Below are positions 21,732-33,000 of a stretch of DNA of 64,000 nt, piece after piece. Below the pieces are notes generated by a model. That model was not told where the DNA came from, did not search any database, and saw only the letters and a list, made by a program, of their open reading frames with translations. Numbering within the stretch: position 1 is the first letter of the stretch; the number at the start of each line of letters is the position of its first letter. The DNA lies in contig NW_023605305.1 of assembly GCF_014898055.3 (NCBI RefSeq), forward strand, positions 114,858,734-114,922,733, read 5' to 3'. Made by a program: the position numbers and the translations under genes. Source of the stretch: Talpa occidentalis (Eukaryota > Chordata > Mammalia > Eulipotyphla > Talpidae).

Positions 21732-24700
21732 GTAAGTTGGGCTTAGTGGGGAGCTAACAGGGTACAGGCTCTGCTTTGGGGGATCGAGGATTTTTTCTCT
21801 TCCTTAAGTGTCCTAAGCTGGAATGTGTGAGTATAGAGACAACTGTGTTTCTATGGTTTCTTGCTGCTAATTATATCAAAAGTATGGGAATGGAAACTTG
21901 GGGTAACATGAAGCCTGGAAGTATCATGTCAAAATAAAGCCTCAATAGTCCTCTGTAGGCTGTTCAGTACCAGTGGTGACTGATTTTAGGAAAGGGGCGG
22001 GTAGGGAGGAACTCAAGACACCTGAAGTCCTCGGAGTTTAAGTTAATTCTGTCTCCCCAGTTCTCCTTTCCTTGTCCTCTCCCAATGGACAACTGATGTC
22101 TCTGTTCTGTGGTCTCTTCTAGCTCCAGTCAGTGGGCAAGAGGGTAAGTAATGACTAATTTAACTTCTTCTGCTTCATTCCTGCTCCCAAAGGATGGGTC
22201 CATTATTCTGAAAAAGGGAATATCGGGAAAGGCTAGAAAGGAGATTTATAAACTACGTAACCTCCCTTGTGTTCAGAGTGTGATTTTGATAAAGTCCTGG
22301 TTTTTATAGTTCCACTTTGATTTTCTGAGTGAGCCCTGCCCTCTGGGCCTCATGCCGAAATGTGTATACAATACGGGGAAAGCGCCACAGAGCAAGCTCA
22401 CAGAGGTCGCTCCTTTGGATTTTCCAGCATCCCCCCAAACAGTCCCTTTTTCCCCTTCGAGGGAGCCAAGTGGAATGGAAGACTTCAAAAGGAGCAGTTA
22501 GAACCTCTGTTTCCAATGAAGATGCAAATTTAGGTCTTAGATTAACACGCAAAGACAGTCAGGCATGGGGCATCAGAAAACATCGCTAATCAATTTGCCC
22601 CAGTTTAAGGCCTTGTTTCATTGTTTACCAACAATGAGACTGGAACCAGTCATTTACTTCTCAGAAACCTCAACTCTGCAGCCCCCAGATGCAGACCCAG
22701 GAACAGGAACCTCCCTCCACAGAGGGCCTGCACTCTCTGAACTCTCTGAAAGATTGACCTGCAAAATATTCCCACTTCTCCACTTTTCAGTTTAATCCAA
22801 ATGCACCATTTTTGCTTGTGCTGTCCTCAAAACCTTGCCAAGCACGCAGAGCGATTTTCACTGATGGGTCTTTCCCTCCTTCCCTCTCTTAACCCCAAGC
22901 TGAGCGTCCAAAGGCGGTGATCACCTTGCAGCCTCCATGGGTCAATATATTCCAAGAGGAAAGTGTGACCCTACACTGTGAGGGACCCCATCTGCCTGGC
23001 AACAGTTCTACATGGTGGTCTCTGAACAATACATTCCTACAGCCCATGACGCCCAGTTACAGCATCGCCAGCGCCGGAGTCAGGGACAGCGGTGAATACA
23101 AGTGCCAGACAGGCCTCTCGGCGCCAAGTGACCCTGTGCAGCTGGAGGTCCAAAGAGGTGAGTGTGGCATGGGGCAGAAGGCTGGACATCATCAGGCCTT
23201 CCTTTACGCTTTCTCCTTTGTGGATGCTAGTGAGTTTGTGTGGATTTATCGTAGAATAAGTGTGTTCTATGTGCCCACTCGGTGAAACTAGGATACTCAA
23301 AACATCACATTAGGGCCTTTAAGGTGTGTTCTAGCATCTTCAGTGGGGCAGCTGAGAGTACTAGGCTGAAACTCAGACTCCAAGATCTTATCTTCATTCA
23401 AAAATATCCAGTTTGATTGGAAAAATTATGCCTGCACACAGCAAACAGTTCAGAGAGAGAGGTACATGGATGCACAATGGCGTCTCCCGCCCACCCAAGT
23501 CCCTTGTCCCACAGTTACGGAACAGAAGCTGTGGACATCTACAAGTTTTATTCTTCAAGTGGTGGGTGGAAGACTGTGTACTGTTCTAACCTTACCCTAT
23601 CACTTAAAATACCTCGGTGGTCTGCTTTATCAAGAAATTAACCCATTACTTTCAAATGTGCTCTAATTGATTGTTTATCCCATTCTCTCTGTGAGTAAAC
23701 TGCTAAGGTATTTCCATTCCTTGGCTTCTACCAGCAATGCTTCAGTATAGATGTTTATACCTAGAGTCTGGGGCACATTTCATAGAATAAGATTCTGGAA
23801 TGAAATTACCATGAGACTTTCAGCACCGATGACTAGAAGCAAAACGAACAAACAAAAGCCCCACCATCCACTTAAATCTGTATTTTCCACTGGTCAAGAG
23901 AGGGTGACTGTGTTACTCTTTGGGGCAAAACATTTCATTATTCAGGACAAACTATACAAGTGGTCTATTTACTTATCCAAAAGAACAGGTTAAAATGCCT
24001 TCATAACTGACAATACAAGGTTAATCCATGCTGGAGGCAGAATCAGCTTTATGTGGACCAGGTTGCTTTTGGAGGAAATGTGTTGCAGCTGAGGAAACGC
24101 TGACACTGTCAGAGGTGTTCCTCGGTGGCTCAGCCTCTGGGAATCAGCTCCTAGTCAGGACTGTTTCAACAAGAGACACTGTGTCTCCTTTCATGTCTCC
24201 TCTCCAAGTCTCTGGGTGTGAATCAATGCCAGAAAAGCCAGTGCCCCGAGCTCACCTGCCTTCAGGTCATAAAGCTTTCCCAGGCTGCTCGGCTCTGCCC
24301 CCAGCTCCCAGGGGCTCCCTACTCAGGAGATATTTGGAACACAGAATATAAGAAAAGTGCCTACGAGTCAATAAGGAAATGGCAGACAACAACAAAACAA
24401 CAACAAAAGCCTCAGCTGGGAACAGGAATGAGGGAGTAAAGGGTGTCTATTATAGTTAGAAGCACTGTGGCAGCATCAAGACTGAAAATCCTGGGGTCTT
24501 CCTGGTGGCTTAAGGAGTTAATTCTCAGCACCATCTCTGCTGCAGTCAGAGTTCAATCCCCAGCAGGGAGCTACCCACATGGCGCAGCAGACCTCTCCTG
24601 TCTCACCTGCTGCTGCAGTGTATTTCAGTCAATCCACCTATTGTGCTCCCCACTCTGTCTCTGTGAATCCTCTCAATCCCCGCACCTCTGGCCGCCTGTA

Positions 24701-27700
24701 CCCCAGTTCTTGTGTGCATAAATAAATAAATCTTTAAAAATTAAAAAAAAAAATTCTGCTTCATGTATCCCTGGGATACCTGCCTTCCATGCTTAGTACG
24801 TTTTGGAAGGGAAAAAGCACCGCCTTCTCTTCTCCTTTTTGTCCTTTAGGAATCTCATCCACATTTAGCTAAACCAATTGACCCAAGAAAGACAATGTAA
24901 AGAAGGCATCTTTGGTGGGTGTAGAGGTTTATTTCCGCTGCAGGGCCCATTTCACTTGGAGCTGTTTTCAGCAGAGAGCTCACTGGCGCGTATGTGAGCA
25001 TTTCCCTTCATTTAGCAGCACACATGCTTCTGGGTGTATTTGTCATTCTGTGTTTGTCTTGGTACCTCTGATCTCATTTACAGATTTGCCAGGAGTCAGA
25101 GTATATAAGTTTTCTCTTGCTGTGTAACAAACACATCGCCACAAATTTAGCAGCTTAAAACAAAACATATTTGTTATCTTTCCAGTCAGAAGACACAGCA
25201 GAGCTGCGCTGGGAGCTCTGTCCAGGCTGCAGCAGTGTGTTGACTCAGCGGGCACCTTCCTACAGCTCCTCCCAGCTCATCGGGTCATTGGGGCTGTAGG
25301 ACAGGGGTTCCCACCTTCTTACTGGCTGTCAGTAGAGGTCCCCTACCCTCTCACAGTCCTCTCCCCACATGGCAGCTCTCTTCTTCAGGCCTGCAGGACA
25401 ATCTTGGTCCTGCTGGAGCAGACAGAGTCTTCGGTAATACGTCGTAGGAGTGACATCCCCTCACTTTTCCCACCTTCTGTTGACTAGAAGTCATAGTTTC
25501 TGCCCAGACATAGAGAAGACAGGGTGTAGCTCACTGGCCTCATCTTAGGAGTCTGTCTGTCACATAGAGGAAACTGTTTTTGTGTCAGCCAGCTTTTGAG
25601 AGCTGAAAAGGGAAGACAGCAGGAGCTGTGTGCATGATTGCTAGGAAAGGAAACTTTTCTTTCCAGTAGAGCTATTTCAGGGCCAGCAGACAGGCCTGTG
25701 ATTCAGCAGAGGTCTGTGGTTAGAATTTGGCAAGGATAAAAGAGGGGAAGAAAAAAGCTAAGGCCAGGTCTGGCTTCCTTGTACCTCTGCTCTGTATACA
25801 TACTTTTGGGGTCCATGTTTTTCAGATACTCTGCTACTCCAGGTCTCTAGCAGAGTCTTGACCGAAGGGGAGCCTCTGGACTTGAGGTGTCGATGGAAAG
25901 ATAAGCCGGTGTACAATGTACTTTTCTACCGAGATGGCAAAACCTTTTGGTTTTCTGCTTGGAATCCTGAATTCACCATCCTGAAAACCAACCTGAGCTA
26001 CAGTGGCCTCTATCACTGTGAAGGCAAGGGGACGGGGAAGGAACGCTTCAAGTCAGCAAGAGTGTCCATCACTGTCAGAGGTACTGTCCCTGACGATTGT
26101 AGAGAATAGCTTTAAGGACCAGAGGAACCATTGCAAATCATCACTTAAATTTGTAAATGAATAATCTGAGCTCCAGACGGAGAAACTGCTTGACCAAAGA
26201 CCACACGGGGGCCAATGGCTGGGCTGGGGCCACCACTGGGAGCTCCTGGGCCCCAGTCCACTGCTTTTTCCAGTGTCCAGTGTCCCACCCATAATCCCGG
26301 CAGCTATGTAAGGCCATTTCATTGTTTTATTTTGGTTGCAAGGACTAGATTCACTCAAGGGGGTAGAAGAGTTATTAGAAAATAACCCAAAGGAATCTCA
26401 TGAAAGCTCCACAGCAACAAAAGCTAGGATGAGGTCAGGACTTGATCAGACCTTCCACCTATCTGTCAGGGACAGCCTGGCCCCTGAGGCCACTTCTCAC
26501 TGCTTCCTCTCTCCCAGATGACATGTGGCCCTTCTTGTGACTCTCTTGGTCTTTCACCTCATAAACACTGGCAACTTCTTTTCTGTCTGAAAAGTTGTTC
26601 CTTCCTATGGGAAGGAAACAACTGTCTCAGATTTTTTTTTTTTTGAGGTGGGAATTTGAGAAATGAGTCACTACAAGGGCTCGTGTGGGGGCAGTGGTCA
26701 CTCAGGTCCCCCATTACCAGCAGGACATGGCCATACACTAAGTGACGTGGCTTTTCAGGGGCCAGTGGACTTTACAGAGGTATTGCTCCCAGTAGGGTGT
26801 GAGCACGCTGGCAGCCGTGAGTGCATTTATGAGGAAATGCCTCCCCACTGGAAGTGGGGGAATTCATGACCGGATGCATGCTCTGGGGTGGGTGGGGGTG
26901 CCCATGGTAGGGAGGGGATAACTTCTGTAAAAGACCTTGACACTGAAGCAACCTGTTCCTGTTGACATTTTCTTTAGAGCTATTTGCAGTCCCAGTGCTG
27001 ACAGCGTCCTTGTCATCGCCCTTCCCAGAGGGGAACACGGTCAGCCTGAGCTGTGAGACTCGGCTGCTCCAGCAGAGGCCGGGCTTGCAACTTTACTTCT
27101 CTTTCTACATGGGCAACAAAACCCTGACTAGCAGAAACACATCCTCTGAGTACCAGATCCAAAAGGCTACAAGAGAAGACTCTGGGCTTTACTGGTGTGA
27201 GGCTGCCACGGGAGATGGAAGTTTCCTTAAGCAGAGCCCTAAGGTGGAATTTCGCGTGCACGGTGAGCAAGAGGGAGGAGGCTGACTGGTCACAAGCAGC
27301 AGCAGCTTTTTCTTCTACAGGCCTGAGGCCTGTTCAAGGGGGTTTTGCAGGCCAGCCAGGCCTTTGCACTCTTGACTCAGAACTTCCCTATTCTCATGAA
27401 CCTCATTACATTTCCTTTCCTTTCTTGTTCTTTCTTTACCTCCTCCATCTAATTCCTTCCTTATTGTCCTTTCTTCTTTCTTTTCTTCTCTCTCCTCTCC
27501 CTTCCCCCATCCTTCCCATCCTCCCTCTCCCACCACCCCCCCCCACAACAGTATATTGTGCTCCTCCTCCTCTGTACCATTGTAAGTACCAGGAGATAAA
27601 GACCCTGCGGTGCAGTTCTTCAAGGAGCTCACATACAGGCTGATGAGACAGAGACTTTGTGACCTACACAGGTTTGCCCAAGTGTCTATATCTGGTGGAG

Positions 27701-28268
27701 CATGCAGGGTTGTGAGCTCCAGAACAAAGGCCCTTTGGAACAGAAAGTTTGTCTTCAGCTTCAATTTATTTCAAGCATCAAATGGCGCAGAGCTTGCCAT
27801 TGTCTTTGAAGCTAGAGAGGAAGTTCATGGACAGGGGCCTGGCACTTCAGCTCCTATGTGGAACCTACCCCTCACCCCCTTACCATGGAGCCCACTGGGG
27901 CTGCCGCCACTCTTCCTGCACCCTCCGCCCCAAATGACCAGTGAGGACAAGCACATCAGTCTTAGGCACCTTTACTTCCAAATGTAACACAACCCCTGGT
28001 AGCTAAATAGTATTTCTTCCTTTTGTGTTTTTCTGTTTCAGCGGCCCCGTCACCAGCTCCTGTTTGGTTGCCTGCCATTTTCTACCTGACAGTAGGAATA
28101 ATGTTTCTGGTGGATACCGTTCTCTGTATAATGCTATATCAGGAGCTGCACAGAATGAAAATATGGAATTTAGAAATCTCTCTGGGTTCTGGTTACAAAA
28201 AGAAAGTAACCTCTGACCTTCAAATATATGTACATTCAGAAGAGCTGAAGTGTCAGGAAGAAAAATAG
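21701..28268 (+). CDS. FCGR1A: High-affinity IgG Fc receptor I (CD64), six coding exons
   Basis: Encodes the myeloid high-affinity IgG receptor, a surface protein that signals with the FcR gamma chain. Coding exons: 21701-21731, 22123-22143, 22900-23157, 25826-26080, 26978-27262, 28042-28268. All introns are GT-AG and all junctions phase 1, the usual pattern for this family, including the 21-bp second signal-peptide exon. The sum is 1077 nt, 358 residues. Order: signal peptide (1 to about 15), Ig domain D1 (18-103; Cys pair in LHCEG and YKCQT), D2 (104-188; LRCRW and YHCEG), D3 (189-283; LSCET and YWCEA), membrane segment (about 292-316), short tail. Sequons include NSS, NNT, NLS, NKT and NTS. 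The third domain separates it from two-domain Fc gamma receptors. Human CD64 is 374 residues, so the tail here is about 16 shorter. No frame damage is seen. Confidence 0.95.
21738..22115. other. FCGR1A intron 1
   Basis: No repeat or RNA gene seen; ordinary intron sequence. Confidence 0.6.
22123..22143 (+). CDS. FCGR1A: FCGR1A exon 2 (21-bp mini-exon)
   Basis: Exactly 21 nt between acceptor TTCTAG and donor GTAAGT. Encodes APVSGQE around the signal-peptidase site. The 21-bp second signal exon is a hallmark of Fc receptor genes. Confidence 0.9.
22150..22895. other. FCGR1A intron 2
   Basis: No recognised repeat. Short open frames on both strands have no homology I recognise. Confidence 0.6.
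22900..23157 (+). CDS. FCGR1A: FCGR1A exon 3 (Ig domain D1)
   Basis: 258 nt, acceptor CCCCAAG, donor GTGAGT. Contains [14 protein letters not shown] and DSGEYKCQ, so both disulphide cysteines and the Asp-Gly-Tyr corner are kept. Confidence 0.95.
24488..24752 (+). repeat. SINE copy 5 (in FCGR1A intron 3)
   Basis: Plus-strand copy with head tcttcctggtggctta, box B gttcaatccc, body with cccactctgtctctg and tail cataaataaataaatcttt then poly(A). Same sense as the gene. Confidence 0.9.
25095..25500. repeat. Old interspersed repeat, family uncertain
   Basis: Begins ttgctgtgtaacaaac, then cgccacaaatttagcagc and ttaaaac, and later has ggagtgacatcccctcac. This motif order recurs in mammalian genomes as an ancient LTR or DNA-transposon fossil. 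I cannot name the family securely. Confidence 0.45.
25826..26080 (+). CDS. FCGR1A: FCGR1A exon 4 (Ig domain D2, main IgG-binding domain)
   Basis: 255 nt, acceptor TTTTTCAG, donor GTACTG (weaker than consensus). Holds [29 protein letters not shown] and [13 protein letters not shown]. Compared with human as I remember it, one residue is missing after the first Cys and about two are added in the FG loop after the second. Confidence 0.95.
26085..26970. other. FCGR1A intron 4
   Basis: Ordinary intron sequence with a T run at about 26,632-26,644. No gene or young repeat seen. Confidence 0.6.
26978..27262 (+). CDS. FCGR1A: FCGR1A exon 5 (Ig domain D3)
   Basis: 285 nt, acceptor TTTCTTTAG, donor GTGAGC. 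Holds [22 protein letters not shown] and [11 protein letters not shown], nearly as in human. D3 is unique to the CD64 branch. Confidence 0.95.
27268..28035. other. FCGR1A intron 5 with polypyrimidine tract
   Basis: Contains about 140 bp of nearly pure C/T at 27,410-27,550, giving long artificial open frames. No gene seen. Confidence 0.6.
28042..28268 (+). CDS. FCGR1A: FCGR1A exon 6 (membrane segment and tail)
   Basis: 227 nt ending in TAG at 28,266-28,268, acceptor TCTGTTTCAG. Hydrophobic span about residues 292-316 with an Asp at about 308 (FLVDTVL). The tail keeps [10 protein letters not shown] and EELKCQEEK, then stops early. No ITAM, as expected for a receptor that uses the FcR gamma chain. 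Confidence 0.95.
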
Positions 28269-28441
28269 CTGCAAGAAAAAACAGACCTGTAAAAGCCCCA
28301 GGAGGGCGCTCAGCTCAGTGGATAGCAATACTCTGGGCAGGCCCTGCCTCCTGCTCTCTGTGCGAGCATCTGAACACAAACACCCCAAAGTTGAAAGACA
28401 GTAAAACGAGGAGTCTAGTCTGACTCTCAAATTTTAGAGCA

Positions 28442-28447
28442 AATAAA
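28442..28447 (+). terminator. Candidate FCGR1A poly(A) signal
   Basis: AATAAA 174 bp after the stop codon, the first one downstream. A real 3' UTR could use a later site, so this is a candidate only. Confidence 0.45.
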
Positions 28448-28449
28448 TG

Positions 28450-29240
28450 AGTTGAGTTCAGGGGCAATGAACTTGGATACTTGGTAATCAAGATAATTTG
28501 AAGTCAGATATACTCTAAAGAGATTTTTTTAAACTTGGAAGTCACATCTAGCCGAATTATCCTATTAGGTAATTTGAGCAATAATATATTTCTAAGGACT
28601 GGGTGAAAAGGTGAGTGTATACTTATGTGCAAGAGAGTTAAGACAGAGACAGAGACAGAATGAGGGAAGCAGAATGTAACTGTTTTCCCTACGAAGCCAA
28701 GGCCAGATCTCCAAGTGTGCACTGCAAGGAGAGACTTCCAGTGGGGAGGGCCAGTGATATGCAGCCCCAGCTCTTCCCTCCAGAGATTTAGCACCAACAA
28801 CCCCCTCCACCCCGCCCCTCCTCAGGAGTTTCTGGAAGGTTACTAACTAGCTTCAAGATACCCTACTCTCCCATTTGTACTCTAGATTAAAGGCAAAATG
28901 TTACTTTATAACTCAGCTACGAGAAAATGGAAATGAGTAAGACTCTAAAATAAAATTCTTGATTATTTGTCTTTAAAAAAATGTAGTTTATCAGCCAAAC
29001 AAACCTGCTGAGCTCCTATCCTGGCTCCACACAACAGTGCTCACCTCCAGTGCCAGCACCTGGAAATACCCTCCAGCAACTTGGCACTTGATGCGTGAGA
29101 CCTTCTCGTGTCTTCCCTTGAAGAGCGCTGCTTCCAGGCTGTGTACAGTTGACAATGCTCGTCACCCCTCACCTTCAGAGAAAAGTGCAATTATCATGTC
29201 AATAGAAGTTCGACTCCAGCATGTGCATTAAGACACAGTC
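28450..29240. other. Intergenic, no gene seen
   Basis: Sequence after FCGR1A up to SINE copy 6. May include more 3' UTR. Nothing else recognised. Confidence 0.5.
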
Positions 29241-29243
29241 CTG

Positions 29244-29518
29244 GGGGCCTCCCTGGTGGCGCAGGCGGTTGAACGCCGCACTGTGAAGCTGTCCGCAGCT
29301 TCCACAGTGCGGGTTCGATCAGGGCCGGCCAGAGAGTATCCCAAATGGCGAAGCCAACCTCTCCTGTCTCACCCGCTGCTCCCCTCAGCAGTGTGTTTCG
29401 TCAGTCTGCCTGTTCTGTTCCCCGCTGTGTCTCTGGTGAATCTTCTCACCCTCCTGCACATCTGGCCTGCACCCTGGTTCTTGTATAAAAATAAATAAAT
29501 CTTTAAAAAAAAAAAAAA
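29244..29518 (+). repeat. SINE copy 6
   Basis: Well-kept plus-strand copy: head gcctccctggtggcgcaggc, box B gggttcgatc, tail aaaataaataaatcttt plus poly(A). Imperfect target duplication aagacacagtc / aagacacggtc at about 29,230 and 29,519. Confidence 0.9.
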
Positions 29519-29575
29519 AAGACACGGTCTTCTGTAACAGCGGGGGTCCCTACTGCACTCCACGTTTATTCTTAG

Positions 29576-30042
29576 TGTTATAGAGCAACCCCGGTATTAA
29601 ACGGGTTCCTGGCTGTGGGTCCTCACCCGTGCGCTTTAAAGGGACTTATGAATACTCTACTACAGACACACACAAAAAGGTTAATAAAAGGTTTATTTAC
29701 AAGAGGAAAGGAAATAAGGAAAATGTACAACTCAGGGAGAAAATAGGGAAATAAAGTCTTTAATGCGTCCTACCCGATCCGACGACCTGGAAACCCAAAG
29801 TCACTCTCAGAGCTGGCCGGACGCTGCGAGCTGGTGGAGAGCCAAAACGGGGTCCCCCAAAGCCCACGTCTGCCTTTTATATCCACCTGGCTGCTTAACC
29901 CCACCCTCAGGTCCCAGCCACCTTCCCTTTGGTGGTGATGGGATTTGGAGTTCCCAGTGTCTTTGGCTTTGACCTGGGGTGGGGGTAGAGTCCACAAAGC
30001 CTATATGGAATTTGCTTTGGGACATCCTTTTCCCCACTAACA
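29576..30042 (-). mobile_element. Solo LTR, family C
   Basis: A 467-bp element, TGTTA at one end and TAACA at the other, flanked by the 4-bp duplication TTAG (29,572-29,575 and 30,043-30,046). On the minus strand it has a TATA-like GGATATAAAAGG near 29,884-29,875 and AATAAA-type signals about 190 bp further on, so its sense is minus. No internal retroviral sequence adjoins it. 4-bp duplications point to a class I endogenous retrovirus. Confidence 0.8.
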
Positions 30043-30049
30043 TTAGGAC

Positions 30050-33000
30050 TGGGGTGACAGGGAATGAGAAAATTACAGGCGGGTGTCCCATTGTGAAGAG
30101 TCCCAAACTCTAGCCTGAGGAGCTGAGAACTGAAGCAGGAACTTGCTGCTTCACATTCAAGAGGAGAGAGGTCTGCCTTCCTGGCAGGATGGGTCGAATT
30201 TCATGACAGACCCCCTGGGGCAGGAACCGAAGGGCAGAATGGCAAGGGGACAGAGATCTTTGGAAGGGAGTCAATTGTTTGCTAAAGCATCTTGAAGTAC
30301 TTCCTCCTTCCCTGTTCTTTTGTGCTTCCCCTTCAGGTTTTCCTATATTTGTCTTTGTTGCAACTGTTTTGCCTAGGTACTGTAATGTTTAAATCATGTG
30401 ATGAAATCAATTTCACCATTGAACCATTTGTACTTACTTCTGACTTAGAGCTGTGCCAGTAATGTGTCTTGAGTGCCCCATGTTGAAGTGTATGGTCTGC
30501 CCAGGCCTGCGCACTGGGCCTGTCAAAGCCTGATGCTAGGCTTTCTCCAGGTGGGGATCCAGCCCTCTGTTTACCCCACAGGGACTGGGTGTCCTCTCCC
30601 TGCCACTTGTCCCCTCTAAGGGCTCACTCTTCTTTATTTCATGTATCCCATGCTAGAAACATACGCCATCACTTGATTCTGTTGGGGAGAGAGGCCCAAA
30701 GGACCCTGGATTGCTTCTTAGCTACATTTCTCCACCTTTAGGAAGAACCTGTATATACGTGAGAGGCAGTTACCTCCATTTAAGGACCAGGACACCACGG
30801 CAGGCAGGTGAAAGGCTCACTAGGTCTCCTCTAGAGACACATGATCAGGCTCCCACAGGGTCACTACCGCATGGCCTAGTTTTTTAAATCACTAAATCCA
30901 CTTTGTTGCAGACATGAAGACAAATGCACTGATTCATTTGATTCCTTATGCCAGCATTTCAGCCTGCAGGGGGGCGGGGGTTATGGTGAAAAAGGCCAGA
31001 GACAGTTGCTCATCCCCATCTAGACTCAGCATTGTCACGGGGATGGCCCGGCTCCCCCACCCCGCCACCCCCCCGATCTCTTCTGGTTTGTGTGCCACCA
31101 CTTGTCCTTACCAACCCCATCCTGACACTCAGGGCTCACCTGGTTCTTGTGCAAACTGGCATCCAGGGACATCAAGAAGGGCCAAAGAGTTATTCAGGAT
31201 GGATCCTCTGCCAGTGAACGATGGAAGTTGGCAGCAAAATATCCCCACTTCAGCGCTCCTTGATGGGGTCGTGGTGCGTTCCACATAGTCCCTCAGAGGA
31301 TCCCCATGGAACTGAGCTCCAGTCCCACGGTGAAAACCCGCCCACTGGTACCGCCTCTACCGACTTCCCGCCCAATTTTGTCTCAGATCTTCTCTTCCAT
31401 CACTGTGCTGCTTGAGATCGCCTCCCAGTAAGCTTGCACATCCACATTTGGGTCTCAGTGTCCTCTTCATGGGGAACCAAAACTAAGACAGCCTGGTCGT
31501 CTTAACTGGGCCTATGGAGGGACACCAGTGACTGGATGACTTAACGCACTACGCAGTCCCATATTGAAAACGGAGAGCCCTTAAAGACAGTGCTGAGGAA
31601 AACTAGCCCCTGGGCAAGATATGAGGCAGTCGCCCTCTTTGTGTACAAAAAGAAAGCAACCAGGGTTACAGTAGACCGCGACTCACGGGCAGTGGCAAAT
31701 GCCCGGATTGACGGATCCAGGAACCAGGGAGGAAAAAAGGTTGAAAGGCTAAGGACAAGGAGAGTATGGTAAAAATATGGATACAGGGAAGCAACACAAA
31801 GTGCAAAGGTCTTTATATCATGTGCAACCAGAGAACACCCCCAAGGAGAGGCCCCGAGTAGATGGAAACATAAGCAGAATAGTCACAGCGGCAGAGATGA
31901 GACCAACGTGGGCAGCAGCATGGACTCCACTTGCTAGCGCTGACTGGGCTGACCCGCCCGATGCACGTCCCTCCTGGGACCAGCGCAGAGCCCCTGACAC
32001 GTGCCCGTGCCTGGAGAAGCCCATCTGGCTGTCTGGCATCAAGTCACGACCCTGGCCCCGCTGTCCTCACGGGGCAACTACTGCTCATAAAAATGTCCTG
32101 CTTTGGGCTGACTCAGGCTGCTCTGTCCAGGGGAGGTGCTCCGAACAGTGACTTTGGGCAGGTAACTGAGGCAGGCCCTGCAGCACCTGACTAACAGCCA
32201 GAGGGAGCTGCTCAGGAATTGCCTTGCATTCCTCTCCTGCCCACAGGGCCTCAGAGAGACCCCATTCCAGAGGCTTATGGACCTCCGACCCTCAGATGTG
32301 GACTCGCACACCACATAGTATCTAACTGGGCCCCAACTTGACATGAAAGAAAGCTCAGGAGTGGGCGCTGACCTTGGGACCTGCCGGTCAGATCACACGC
32401 CAATCCACCCAGAAGCTAGAGAGAGTTGGGACAGATGCTGAAGGAACTGGCAGGAACAATGAGCCACCCCCACCTCCCGCCCCCCACAGCATCCTATATG
32501 TGCGCACAGTGTCCCCAGTGGGGAGAATCTGTGGGTCTGGAAACCAAGGAGCAGGTTAGTTCCTCTCACTAAAGTTCCGCTTGGTGTTTCCCAACTTTAC
32601 AAGTCTGGGTCCCCAAGTGCTTTCACCTAGAGCCCCAATGCAGGTCCCGCTGAATTATGACCCATAGAGGGTGCCTGTGTCCTCTGGGTCCCTGGGTCTG
32701 GGGAATAGTCAGCAAGAGGAGGGCTCACTGCCTCCGCAGGGGCACCATCCTGATTGGGTAGGGAGTGGTTGGGCAGAACCCAGGTAATTCAGTTTGGTGC
32801 CTCTTTTTACTCTCTTGCCCAACCGTGGCTTTAAGTAGACAGGGACAGCCACTGCAGGCTTAGCCAGGCTGGGCTTGGGGACAGGCACGCAGGCCACCAA
32901 GGCAGTGAGTGGCCCGAATCCGAGTGTGGTTGGGAGCAGCCTGTCCCATTAACTTCACTCTTCCTGCTGGAAGAAGATCTGTTTGAATTCTGAAAAAGGC

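Larger units (their letters stand above)
23160..25820. other. FCGR1A intron 3
   Basis: Largest intron (2.67 kb). Holds SINE copy 5 (about 24,488-24,752) and an old interspersed repeat at about 25,095-25,500. Nothing else recognised. Confidence 0.6.

Noticed and set aside
27197..27764. Open frames of about 148 codons over FCGR1A intron 5
   Set aside because: Produced by a long polypyrimidine tract; low complexity and located in an intron.
29256..29498. tRNA-like head of SINEs as tRNA genes
   Set aside because: Box A and box B remain but no full cloverleaf forms, and each is attached to the SINE body and tail.
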